64,000 nucleotides of DNA, from the NCBI GenBank assembly GCA_945861855.1, contig CAMAWG010000002.1:1-64000 (forward strand), given 5' to 3'. The stretch is from Rhodoplanes serenus (GTDB lineage Bacteria; Pseudomonadota; Alphaproteobacteria; Rhizobiales; Xanthobacteraceae). The notes under the pieces were generated by a model that was given only the letters and a program-made list of their open reading frames with translations, made no database searches and was not told where the DNA came from. Positions within the stretch are counted from its first letter, which is position 1, and the number at the start of each line of letters is the position of its first letter. A program made the position numbers and the translations under genes. Below are positions 39,815-48,160 of this stretch, piece after piece.

Positions 39815-39845
39815 AAGCGGCGGCCCCAAAACGGCCGCCGCTTTT
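39815..39845 (+). terminator. Rho-independent terminator
   Basis: AAGCGGCGGCC ccaaaac GGCCGCCGCTT followed by TT; 10 bp after the stop codon. Confidence 0.8.
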
Positions 39846-39877
39846 GCTTTACGTTTCTTTGCGGGACGGAATCGGAA

Positions 39878-41158
39878 ATGACCGAAGCCCGCGTGCACCG
39901 ACGCCAGTTCCTCAGATCCGCCGCCGCGGGAGCGGCAGCGGTCGCCTTTCCGGCGCCGCTGCTGTCGCAAGGGCTTGGCCCGCCCGTCGTCGTGATCGGC
40001 GGCGGCTTCGGCGGCGCGAGCTGCGCGCGGGCGCTTCGCCGTGCCGATCCGCGCCTCGCAGTGACACTGGTCGAGACCAACGCGGTCTACACCGCGCTGC
40101 CCCACAGCAGCGCGGCGATTGCGGGCCTCGCCGAGCTCACGCACCAGCAGTTCAGCTACGATGGAATCAAGCGCGCCGGCGTCAATGTCGCCATCTCGGC
40201 CGCGACGGCGATCGACCCGCAGAAGCGAACGGTGACGCTCGCCGGCGGAGCCCGGCTCGACTACGAGCGGCTGGTGGTCTCACCCGGCATCGACTTCCGC
40301 CCGGGCGCGATCCAGGGCTACGACGAGGCGGCGGTGAACGTCATGCCGCCGGCCTGGAACGACGGCGCGCAGATCGCGCTCTTGCGCCGCCAGCTCGAAG
40401 CGATGGAGGACGGCGGCGCCGTGGTGATCTCGTCGCCGGTCAATCCGGCGCGCTGCCCGCCCGCACCTTACGAGCGCGCGAGCCTGATCGCCCATTATCT
40501 CAAATCGAACAAGCCGCGCTCCAAGGTGATCGTGCTCGACGCCAAGGAAGGCTTCACCATGCAGAAGCTGTTCGAGGCGGCGTGGGCCGAGCTCTATCCC
40601 GGCCTGATCGAGTGGGTGGGCCTGTCGAACGGCGGCGCGCTCACCGCAGTCGATGCCGCGACCCAGACGCTCTCGACCGACTTCGACAAGTACAAGGCCG
40701 CGGTCGCCAACGTCATCCCGCCGCAAATCGCCGGCCGCGTCGCCGAACTTGCCGGCACAGCCGACCGCACCGGCTGGTGCCCGGTCGATCCGGTGACCTT
40801 CGAATCCAAGCTCCAGAGAAACATCCATGTCATCGGCGACGCCGCCATCGCCGGCGCCATGCCGCGCTCAGCCTCGGCGGCGCATTCGCAAGGCGCCATC
40901 TGCGCGGCCGCGATCGCAGCCCTGCTCGCCGGCAGGACGCCGGCGGAGCCGGCGCTCGTCTCGTCGTGCTACAGCCTGATCGCGCCGGACTACGCCATCG
41001 CGCAGCGCGGCACCTACCGGCCGGTGGACGGCCAGTACGCGGAAGCCGACGGCGGCGCGGTCATCAGCCCGCTCAACGCGCCGCGCGCGATGCGCAAGGA
41101 CGAAGCCCGGCAGGCCGAAGCGTGGTATCGCACCATCACCGGCGAGGTGTTCGGATGA
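39878..41158 (+). CDS. soxF: Flavocytochrome c sulfide dehydrogenase-type flavoprotein (SoxF/FccB-like), TAT-exported
   Basis: RRQFLRSAAAGAAAVAFPAPLL; VVVIGGGFGGASCARALRRADPRLAVTLVETNAVYTALPHSSAAIAGL; first gene of a sox set with stop/start overlap to soxX. Confidence 0.85.
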   Translation: MTEARVHRRQFLRSAAAGAAAVAFPAPLLSQGLGPPVVVIGGGFGGASCARALRRADPRLAVTLVETNAVYTALPHSSAAIAGLAELTHQQFSYDGIKRAGVNVAISAATAIDPQKRTVTLAGGARLDYERLVVSPGIDFRPGAIQGYDEAAVNVMPPAWNDGAQIALLRRQLEAMEDGGAVVISSPVNPARCPPAPYERASLIAHYLKSNKPRSKVIVLDAKEGFTMQKLFEAAWAELYPGLIEWVGLSNGGALTAVDAATQTLSTDFDKYKAAVANVIPPQIAGRVAELAGTADRTGWCPVDPVTFESKLQRNIHVIGDAAIAGAMPRSASAAHSQGAICAAAIAALLAGRTPAEPALVSSCYSLIAPDYAIAQRGTYRPVDGQYAEADGGAVISPLNAPRAMRKDEARQAEAWYRTITGEVFG

Positions 41159-41598
41159 TGGGCCGCGCGGGCTTGGCACTGGCAATTCTTTCGCTCGCAA
41201 CGCCGGGCGCGGCGCAGGAGAGCTTGCGCTCCTACGAGGTCGTCGGCGACGCCATCCCGACGTCGCTGACCGGCCAGCCTGGCGACCCGGAGCGCGGCCG
41301 CGCCATCGTCGTCCGGCGGGAGAGCACGTGCCTGCTCTGCCACTCCGGCCCGTTCCCCGAGCAGCGCTTTCAGGGCGATCTTTCGCCCAGCCTGAAGGGC
41401 ACCGGATCGCGCTGGTCGGAGGGCGAATTGCGCCTGCGGCTGGTTGACGCCGCCCGCCTCAATCCGGCTACCATCATGCCGTCGTATTACCGGGTCGACG
41501 GCCTGACCCGCGTGGCGCAGAATTACCGCGGCAAGCCGGTGCTGACGGCCGAGCAGATCGAAGACGTAGTGGCCTATCTGATGACGTTGAAAGACTGA
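41155..41598 (+). CDS. soxX: Sulfur oxidation c-type cytochrome SoxX
   Basis: DPERGRAIVVRRESTCLLCHSGPFPEQRFQGDLSPSLKGTGSRWSEGELRLRLVDAARLNPATIMPSYYRVDGLTRVAQNYRGKPVLTAEQIEDVVAYLMTLKD; CxxCH heme motif. Confidence 0.92.
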   Translation: MMGRAGLALAILSLATPGAAQESLRSYEVVGDAIPTSLTGQPGDPERGRAIVVRRESTCLLCHSGPFPEQRFQGDLSPSLKGTGSRWSEGELRLRLVDAARLNPATIMPSYYRVDGLTRVAQNYRGKPVLTAEQIEDVVAYLMTLKD

Positions 41599-41600
41599 TC

Positions 41601-42074
41601 ATGCACAAGCAACCAATCATGCAAGCAACCCGCCGGGCATTCCTCGCCGCCGCAGGCGGCGCGGGCGCGGCGCTCATCGTGCGGCCGGCCAAGGCCACAC
41701 CGGCGGCGATGACGGCGGCGATCAAACAGGTGGTCGGAGAGGCGCAGATCAACTCCGGCAAGGTCAAGCTCGACCTGCCGCCGCTGGTTGAGAACGGCAA
41801 CACCGTGGCGATGGGCGTATCTGTCGAGAGCCCGATGACGGCGAAGGATTACGTGAAGGCCATCCACGTCTTCACCGAGAAGAACCCGCAGCCCAACGTC
41901 ATCAGTGCCCAGCTCGGCCCCCGCGCCGGCAAGGCGGAGATTACGACGCGCGTGCGGCTCGCAGACTCGCAGCAGGTCGTGGCCATCTGCGAACTGTCCG
42001 ACGGCTCGTTCTGGTCCGACAAGGTCGACGTGATCATCACGCTCGGCGCCTGCCTGGAGGATAATCTGATCTAA
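41601..42074 (+). CDS. soxY: SoxY-like sulfur carrier subunit with non-canonical C-terminus
   Basis: RRAFLAAAGGAGAALIVRPAKA leader; KVKLDLPPLVENGNTVAMGVSVESPMTAKDYVKAIHVFTEKNPQPNVISAQLGPRAGKAEITTRVRLADSQQVVAICELSDGSFWSDKVDVIITLGACLEDNLI*; between soxX and soxZ. Confidence 0.85.
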   Translation: MHKQPIMQATRRAFLAAAGGAGAALIVRPAKATPAAMTAAIKQVVGEAQINSGKVKLDLPPLVENGNTVAMGVSVESPMTAKDYVKAIHVFTEKNPQPNVISAQLGPRAGKAEITTRVRLADSQQVVAICELSDGSFWSDKVDVIITLGACLEDNLI

Positions 42075-42394
42075 TGGCACGCACCCTCATCAACGTTCCG
42101 CAAAAGGCCAAGCGCGGCGAGGTCATTGCGATCAAGACCCTGATCTCGCACGTCATGGAGACCGGCTTCCGCCACGACAACATGGGCAAGGCGATCCCGC
42201 GCGACATCATCACCTCGTTCGTCTGCACCTACAACGGCGAGGAAATCTTCCGCGCCGCGCTCCACCCGGCGATCGCCGCCAACCCGTTCATCACGTTCCA
42301 CACCGTGGCGACCGAGAGCGGGACGATCGCGTTCCGATGGACCGGCGACAACGGCTTCTCGCAGGACGCCTCCGCGAAAATCACGGTCGGATGA
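42074..42394 (+). CDS. soxZ: Thiosulfate oxidation carrier complex protein SoxZ
   Basis: RTLINVPQKAKRGEVIAIKTLISHVMETGFRHDNMGKAIPRDIITSFVCTYNGEEIFRAALHPAIAANPFITFHTVATESGTIAFRWTGDNGFSQDASAKITV. Confidence 0.92.
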   Translation: MARTLINVPQKAKRGEVIAIKTLISHVMETGFRHDNMGKAIPRDIITSFVCTYNGEEIFRAALHPAIAANPFITFHTVATESGTIAFRWTGDNGFSQDASAKITVG

Positions 42395-43176
42395 GCGGTC
42401 CGGCGCGACTGTCGATTTTCGCCGCTCCGCTGCTGCTCGCAGCCCTGGTCTCCGCGGGCGCCGAGATTGCCTTGAACGAGCGCCGCTCGGCCTACGACGA
42501 CATGAGCCGCGACAACAAGGCGATGCAGGATGACGACACCAGCAATCCCGGCATGCTGGCGGTGCTCGACGGCGAGGCGCTGTGGGCGGCCAAGGCCGGC
42601 GCTTCGGGGAAATCCTGCGCCGACTGCCACGGCGGCGCCAAGGCCAGCATGAAGGGCGTCGCCGCGCGCCATCCTTCGTTCGACGCAAGCGCGGGCCGGC
42701 CGGTGAACCTGGAGCAGCGCATCAATACGTCCCGGGTTCAGCACCAGCAGGCCTCCCCCTTCGCCTATGAGAGCAAGGAGATGCTCGCGCTCTCCGCCTA
42801 TGTCGCCATGCAGTCGCGCGGCGAGCCGATCGCGCCGCCGGACGACCCGCGGCTCAAGCCGTTCCTCGACCGGGGCCGCGCGCAGTTCAACCAGCGCCAG
42901 GGCCAGCTCAACCTGTCGTGCGGGCAATGTCACGACGACAACTGGGGCAAGAGCCTCGCGGGCAACACCGTGCCGCAGGGGCATCCGACCGGCTATCCGA
43001 TCTACCGCCTGGAATGGCAGGGTCTCGGCTCATTGCAGCGGCGGCTGCGCAATTGCATGATCGGGATGCGCGCCGAGTCTTATGCCTATGGCGCGCCGGA
43101 GTATGTGGACATGGAGCTTTATCTGATGTGGCGCGCGCGGGGGATGAAGGTCGAAACGCCGGCGGTGCGACCATGA
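42391..43176 (+). CDS. soxA: Sulfur oxidation diheme cytochrome SoxA
   Basis: GKSCADCHGGAKASMKGVAARHPSFD...LNLSCGQCHDDNWGKSLAGNTVPQGHPTGYPIYRLEWQGLGSLQRRLRNCMIGMRAESY; two CxxCH motifs plus the conserved Cys in NCMIGMRAE. Confidence 0.93.
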   Translation: MSGPARLSIFAAPLLLAALVSAGAEIALNERRSAYDDMSRDNKAMQDDDTSNPGMLAVLDGEALWAAKAGASGKSCADCHGGAKASMKGVAARHPSFDASAGRPVNLEQRINTSRVQHQQASPFAYESKEMLALSAYVAMQSRGEPIAPPDDPRLKPFLDRGRAQFNQRQGQLNLSCGQCHDDNWGKSLAGNTVPQGHPTGYPIYRLEWQGLGSLQRRLRNCMIGMRAESYAYGAPEYVDMELYLMWRARGMKVETPAVRP

Positions 43177-44546
43177 GCGGCGCAAGCAAGCTGCGAGGCT
43201 ATGTCGCGCTGGCCGTCGACCGGCGCGCGGGCAAGACCACGCCGCGGGCCTATCTCGACGAGTGCCTCAAGCGCATCGCCGAGCTCGATCCGTCCATCGG
43301 CGCCTTCGTCAACTTGAACAAGGACGGCGCCATCAAGGCCGCCGACGCCTCGACGGCGCGCTGGCGCGACGGCAAGCCGCTGTCGCCGATCGACGGCATG
43401 CCGGTCGCGATCAAGGACATCATCGAGACCGCCGACATGCCGACCGGCCAGGGCTCGCCGCTGTTCGAAGGCGAGGAGTCGCGCCGCGATTCGGCCAGCG
43501 TCCATGCGCTGCGCGAGGCCGGCGCGATCATCCTCGGCAAGACCACGACCACCGAATTCGCCGCCACCCATCCGTGGCACAAGACCAAAAACCCGCACGA
43601 TCCCGGCCGCACGCCGGGCGGCTCGTCGAGCGGCTCCTCCGCCGCGGTCGGCGCGGGCATGGTGCCGGCGGGGCTCGGCACCCAGGTGGTCGGCTCGATC
43701 CTGCGGCCAGCGAGCTTCTGCGGTGCGGTGGGCTTCAAGCCGAGTGTCGGCGCCATCAACCGCAGCGGGTCGCACGATCATTTCAGCCAGAGCTGCCAGG
43801 GCGCCATCGGCGCGACGCTGGCCGACACCTGGGCGGTGCTGCGCGCCATCGCCGACCGGGCCGGCGGCGATCCGGGCTTCGTCGGCCTCGCGGGCGACGT
43901 GAATTTCGCCAGGCGAGCCAAGCCTGCTCGCCTGGGCGTTCTCGAAACCGGCGGCTGGGGCGCAACGACCGCAGGCGCGCGCAAGGCGTTCGCGGACGCG
44001 AAGGAGCGCCTCGCCAAGACCGGCGTCGAGCTCAAAAGCCGCGCCGACGATCCCGGCATCGAAGCCGTCGAGCAGGCAATCGCCGACGCGCAGCCCTTCA
44101 CGCTCGCCATCAATGCGTGGGAGGGGCGCTGGCCGCTCAACACCTATGCCGATCTCGACGCGGCGAAGCTCAGCCAGGGGGCACGCGAGCGGCTCAAGGT
44201 CGCCGAGGCGACGACGCAACGCCAATACGGCGAGATGATCGCGCGCCGCGCCACGATCCGCGCGACCTATGCCGCCGCCGCCAGCCGCTACGACGCCTTC
44301 GTGACGTTGGGCGCCTGCGGCGCCGCTCCCGTCGGATTGGGCTCGACCGGAAACACGGCAATGAACGTGGCGGCCTCGTTGCTTGGCTGCCCGGCGCTCA
44401 CGCTGCCGCTGCTATCGGACGAGGGGCTGCCGCTCGGGCTGCAGCTTCTGGGCAGCATCGACCGCGACGCGGCGCTGTTCGACGTGGCGAACTGGGTGGC
44501 GCGCGATGTGTTCGACCGCGGCGATCTGGTCGGCGCGGCGACGTGA
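43173..44546 (+). CDS. Amidase (amidase signature family)
   Basis: SPIDGMPVAIKDIIETADMPTGQGSPLFEGEE...TPGGSSSGSSAAVGAGMVPAGLGTQVVGSILRPASFCGAVGFKPSVG; ATGA overlap with soxA. Confidence 0.92.
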   Translation: MSGASKLRGYVALAVDRRAGKTTPRAYLDECLKRIAELDPSIGAFVNLNKDGAIKAADASTARWRDGKPLSPIDGMPVAIKDIIETADMPTGQGSPLFEGEESRRDSASVHALREAGAIILGKTTTTEFAATHPWHKTKNPHDPGRTPGGSSSGSSAAVGAGMVPAGLGTQVVGSILRPASFCGAVGFKPSVGAINRSGSHDHFSQSCQGAIGATLADTWAVLRAIADRAGGDPGFVGLAGDVNFARRAKPARLGVLETGGWGATTAGARKAFADAKERLAKTGVELKSRADDPGIEAVEQAIADAQPFTLAINAWEGRWPLNTYADLDAAKLSQGARERLKVAEATTQRQYGEMIARRATIRATYAAAASRYDAFVTLGACGAAPVGLGSTGNTAMNVAASLLGCPALTLPLLSDEGLPLGLQLLGSIDRDAALFDVANWVARDVFDRGDLVGAAT

Positions 44547-44574
44547 CGACGCATGGCACCGGCGAAGGCAAGAG

Positions 44575-45498
44575 CTACGCCTTCCACAAATTGCTGAACT
44601 GCGTCGCCACCACGTCCTCGTATTTTCCGACGCCCTTGGTCAGTCCAACCGTCTGAACGAACTTGCACATGCTGTCGAACGAGCCCTTGGAGATCGCCGG
44701 GTCGTAGTACGGCAGGTCGCGCTCGACCAGCGTGGCGATCAGGCTCGCCTCGAACTGCGGAAACCACTTCTCGCCGACCTTGGTGGCGCGCTTGGGGTCT
44801 TCCTTGAGCGCCTTCTGCGTCTTGATCAGCGCCCGCACCGCGGCCGCGGCCTTCTCCGGCTCTTTCTCGACCAGATCGGCGCGGGTCGCCAGCACGCCGA
44901 AGGTGTAGCCGCGCAGGCTCGCCGGCCCGTCGCCGCGCCGCGCATCGAGCACCAGCGTGCCGAGGCCGCGCTGCACCGCCACCTCGGCGCCCATGCCGTT
45001 GGCCCAGAAGCCGTCGATCTTGCCCTCCTCCATCGCCTTCGCGGCGTTGACGCCGAACGAGACGCTCGCCTGCGCCGGCATCGGCGGCGGCGCGATCTGC
45101 ACGCCGTCGCGCTTGGGATCGATGCCGTATTCCTTGAGCAGTTCGATGAGCCCGATGTCGATCAGCGGCGCGGCGCCGATCCGCTTGCCTTTGACGGCTT
45201 CGACGTCGCCGCGCTTGACCTTGAGGTCCGAGCGCATGATGAGGAACCAGTAGGTGTGCTGCGCCAACGCGCCGAGAAACTTGACGCCGTTCCACTCCGG
45301 AAATGCGACTGGAGCCGAATGGGACGAGCCGCCGACGAAATCCGCCTTGCCGTCGCGCAACGCCTCGTAGCACTTGCCGACCGGGTAGATCAGCTCCAGC
45401 TCCGCATCGAGGCCCTCTTCCTTGAAGAAGCCCATCTCCACCGCGGCAATGGCGGGGAAGTACGAGTTGGAGACGAGATCGGGGATGACGACTTTCAT
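44575..45498 (-). CDS. ABC transporter substrate-binding-like protein (NitT/TauT fold), apparently lacking a signal peptide
   Basis: MKVVIPDLVSNSYFPAIAAVEMGFFKEEGLDAELELIYPVGKCYEALRDGKADFVGGSSHSAPVAFPEWNGVKFLGALAQHTYWFLIMR. Confidence 0.8.
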   Translation of the reverse strand: MKVVIPDLVSNSYFPAIAAVEMGFFKEEGLDAELELIYPVGKCYEALRDGKADFVGGSSHSAPVAFPEWNGVKFLGALAQHTYWFLIMRSDLKVKRGDVEAVKGKRIGAAPLIDIGLIELLKEYGIDPKRDGVQIAPPPMPAQASVSFGVNAAKAMEEGKIDGFWANGMGAEVAVQRGLGTLVLDARRGDGPASLRGYTFGVLATRADLVEKEPEKAAAAVRALIKTQKALKEDPKRATKVGEKWFPQFEASLIATLVERDLPYYDPAISKGSFDSMCKFVQTVGLTKGVGKYEDVVATQFSNLWKA

Positions 45499-45524
45499 TG
45501 GTGTTCCTCAGTCTTTGCTGCTGT

Positions 45525-45623
45525 CATCATCCGCGAAAGCGGATGATCCAGTAAACGCCAGCGCATCGATTTTATCTCTCTGTATGAGTGTACTGGATGC
45601 CCCGCCTTCGCGGGGCATGACAG
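45525..45623. repeat. Family C double-hairpin repeat
   Basis: ATCATCCGC gaaa GCGGATGAT ... ATGCCCCGC cttc GCGGGGCAT: two perfect 9-bp hairpins flanking a 50-60 bp spacer. Confidence 0.8.
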
Positions 45624-45629
45624 TCTGAG

Positions 45630-46289
45630 CTATCCCTCATCCGGCAACGACACGATGCTGTAACCGTGCGTGAGCTTGCGCCCCAGCACCGGGTCCTCCA
45701 GCTCCATGTCGAACGTGCCCGAATACGAAATGTCGCCGTGCACCGCGAAGGTGCCGCAGAACATCGCCGTCCCCGGCGCAAGCCTGTCGCCGCCGGTGTA
45801 GAGCCTGATCAGCTCCCCCGGCGACCGCATGTTGGTGACCGGGCCCTCCTGATAAAGCCGCCGCTTGCCGCCGTCCGGAACGTAGGAGCGGAGCGTCAAC
45901 TTGTCCCAGTGCGGCTTGACCTCATCGTAACGCCAGAGCGTCGTGCCGACCGGCTTGGCGCAGAGCTGCTTCGACAGCGTGACGCCGATCGTCTCGGCCT
46001 TGCGGTCGGTGTGGTCGGAGCCGACGCCGACCCAGAGCCCATCGTCCATCGCGAACAACACGAACTCGACCTCGCCCGAGGACTTATCGGCCATGACTTC
46101 GATTGAACTTTGGATGCTCAACAGCGAACATGACACTCTATAGAAGATGGGCACGGTCTTCGGCCGCTTCACGCCGATGGCCTCAAGCTCCTTGATATGC
46201 GCCTCCAGCGCCGCGACATTGCGGCCAGTCCAGCCGGCGATCACCAGGCTCTTGATGGCCGCGACATTGAGCTTTCTTTCGCTGGGCAC
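45630..46289 (-). CDS. DUF2848 family protein (GTG start)
   Basis: KSLVIAGWTGRNVAALEAHIKELEAIGVKRPKTVPIFYRVSCSLLSIQSSIEVMADKSSGEVEFVLFAMDDGLWVGVGSDHTDRKAETIGVTLSKQLCAKPVGTTLWRYDEVKPHWDKLTLRSY. Confidence 0.8.
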   Translation of the reverse strand: MPSERKLNVAAIKSLVIAGWTGRNVAALEAHIKELEAIGVKRPKTVPIFYRVSCSLLSIQSSIEVMADKSSGEVEFVLFAMDDGLWVGVGSDHTDRKAETIGVTLSKQLCAKPVGTTLWRYDEVKPHWDKLTLRSYVPDGGKRRLYQEGPVTNMRSPGELIRLYTGGDRLAPGTAMFCGTFAVHGDISYSGTFDMELEDPVLGRKLTHGYSIVSLPDEG

Positions 46290-46349
46290 GATCGCTCCTT
46301 ATAGCTGGCGCGGAATACGGCAGCGCCTTCGGGGTTCCATCTTAAGTTT

Positions 46350-46378
46350 TTGACATTACACGCTAAATCCCCGATCTT
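46350..46378 (+). promoter_or_regulatory. Weak candidate promoter upstream of ABC permease operon
   Basis: TTGACA (46350-46355), 17-nt spacer, GATCTT in a locally AT-rich divergent intergenic region; -10 is poor. Confidence 0.25.
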
Positions 46379-46426
46379 AAAGCGCAACGATAACGACAAA
46401 AGGCGGTGCGTCCGCCAGGGTGAGGA

Positions 46427-48160
46427 ATGTCAGTTCAGGCCATCGGCCACCCAATCCGGGTCAGGGGTCCGCGCACGCGGCTCCGGCTCGAGCATTTCGT
46501 GATGGGCGGGGCGATTGTTTGCCTGATCGTGCTGGTTGTGCTCCCGCTGCTCACGCTCCTGCTCGGCAGCGTTCGCGGCGAACAAGGCATGAGTCTCGAC
46601 AATTTCGCCGAAGTTCTCAGCGGCCGGCTCTATGTGAACGCGCTGAAGAATTCGCTCATTCTCGGCGCCTGGACAGGCTTGTTCAGCCTGATCATCGGCG
46701 TTTCGCTCGCCTGGGCCGTGAGCCGCACCGACGTGCCCGGCAAGGGCCTCATTCAGGTGACCGCGAGCCTGTCCTACCTGTCGCCGCCGTTCCTCACCGC
46801 CATCGCCTTCGTTTATCTGTTCAGCCCGAACGCCGGCCTCCTCAACGTGCTCGTGCGCGACGTGATGGGATTGCCGTTTCTCACCTTCAACGTGTTCTCG
46901 ATGACCGGCCTCGTCCTGGTCACCGTTCTGCACACCTTCCCGTTCGTCTATCTGCTCGCCTCCAGCGCGCTGTTGTCGGTCGATGCCTCGTATGAGGAAG
47001 CGGCGCAGATCCTCGGCGCGAGCAAGCTGCGAACGGCGCTGAGCGTGACGGCTCCCCTGGTTGCACCGGCTATTCTGTCTGGAACATTGCTCGCGTTCGT
47101 GAACGCCATCGCTCTGTTCGGCTCTCAGGCGATCATCGGCCTTCCGGGGCGAATCGTCACGCTTCCGACGCGCATCTACGCGCTGTTCGACTATCCGCCG
47201 GAATACGGCCTTGCTTCGGCGCTTTCGCTGCTGTTCGTGGTCATTACGGTGGTTGCTCTTTACCTTCAACGCGCGTTCCTGGCGCGGCGGTCCTACGTGA
47301 CGCTCGGCGGAAAAGGCGCGCGACCGCAGTTGATGAATCTCGGCCCGGCGCGCTGGCTGGTGTTCGGATTCGTGGTGCTCACGTTCATCGTGGCGATTGT
47401 TCTGCCCTATTCGACCTTGATCGCGGTGTCGTTCTCGAAATCCTGGGGGCTGGATTTCTGGAAGGGACTGACGCTGCAGAACTACAAGTTCATCCTGTTC
47501 GAGTACAATGTTACGCAGCGGGCAATCCTGAACAGCCTGGGTTTGGCCACGGTCGCCGCGACCATCGCTGTGCTGCTCGGCGCAATCATCGGCTGGATCG
47601 ATCTGCGAACACGATTGCCCGGCCGCAAGCTGCTCGACTATTTCGCGCTGATCCCGCTTGGACTGCCGGGCATCGTCGTCGCCGTCGCGCTCATCCAGTT
47701 CTGGCTCGCCATGCCGCTGGCGCTGTACGGAACCTTGGCGATCCTGCTGCTGGCCTATGTCGGGCGCTACATCCCGCTCGGCGTGCGCGCGGCAAATTCG
47801 TCGCTCCGCCAGATCGACCCGGCGCTGGAGGAAAGCGCGCAGATTCTCGGCGCCTCCTGGCTCACCACCATGCGCGAGGTGACCTTGCCGCTGATCCGGC
47901 CCGGCCTGTTCGCTGGCTGGCTCCTGGTGTTCGTGCCGGTGATCCAGGAGCTTTCGGCCTCGATCCTGCTGTTCTCGTCGAGCTCGATCACGCTCGCGGT
48001 CGCGGTCTACAACCTCTACGAAACCGGTTATATCGAGCCGGTGGCGGCGCTCGCGATCGTGAACATGGTGATCATCGGAGCCGCTATCTTCGTCGCCAAC
48101 AAGCTCGGCGGCGGGAGGATTGCGAGCCGGTCGGGCGCGGCACAAGGACTGGCGTCGTAA
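46427..48160 (+). CDS. Iron-type ABC transporter permease (two fused BPD modules, FbpB/ThiP-like)
   Basis: Two copies of the EEAAQILGASKLRTALSVTAPLVAPA / EESAQILGASWLTTMREVTLPLIRPGL motif; many TM helices. Confidence 0.92.
   Translation: MSVQAIGHPIRVRGPRTRLRLEHFVMGGAIVCLIVLVVLPLLTLLLGSVRGEQGMSLDNFAEVLSGRLYVNALKNSLILGAWTGLFSLIIGVSLAWAVSRTDVPGKGLIQVTASLSYLSPPFLTAIAFVYLFSPNAGLLNVLVRDVMGLPFLTFNVFSMTGLVLVTVLHTFPFVYLLASSALLSVDASYEEAAQILGASKLRTALSVTAPLVAPAILSGTLLAFVNAIALFGSQAIIGLPGRIVTLPTRIYALFDYPPEYGLASALSLLFVVITVVALYLQRAFLARRSYVTLGGKGARPQLMNLGPARWLVFGFVVLTFIVAIVLPYSTLIAVSFSKSWGLDFWKGLTLQNYKFILFEYNVTQRAILNSLGLATVAATIAVLLGAIIGWIDLRTRLPGRKLLDYFALIPLGLPGIVVAVALIQFWLAMPLALYGTLAILLLAYVGRYIPLGVRAANSSLRQIDPALEESAQILGASWLTTMREVTLPLIRPGLFAGWLLVFVPVIQELSASILLFSSSSITLAVAVYNLYETGYIEPVAALAIVNMVIIGAAIFVANKLGGGRIASRSGAAQGLAS

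Noticed and set aside
37448-40144. 898-aa minus-strand ORF
   Set aside because: Antisense shadow of the iorB-like/soxF region; His/Arg/Asp-rich composition typical of high-GC antisense frames and no recognisable domain.
41174-41190. Sigma54-like TTGGCAC...TGGCA in soxX
   Set aside because: Lacks a proper -12 TTGC element and lies inside coding sequence.
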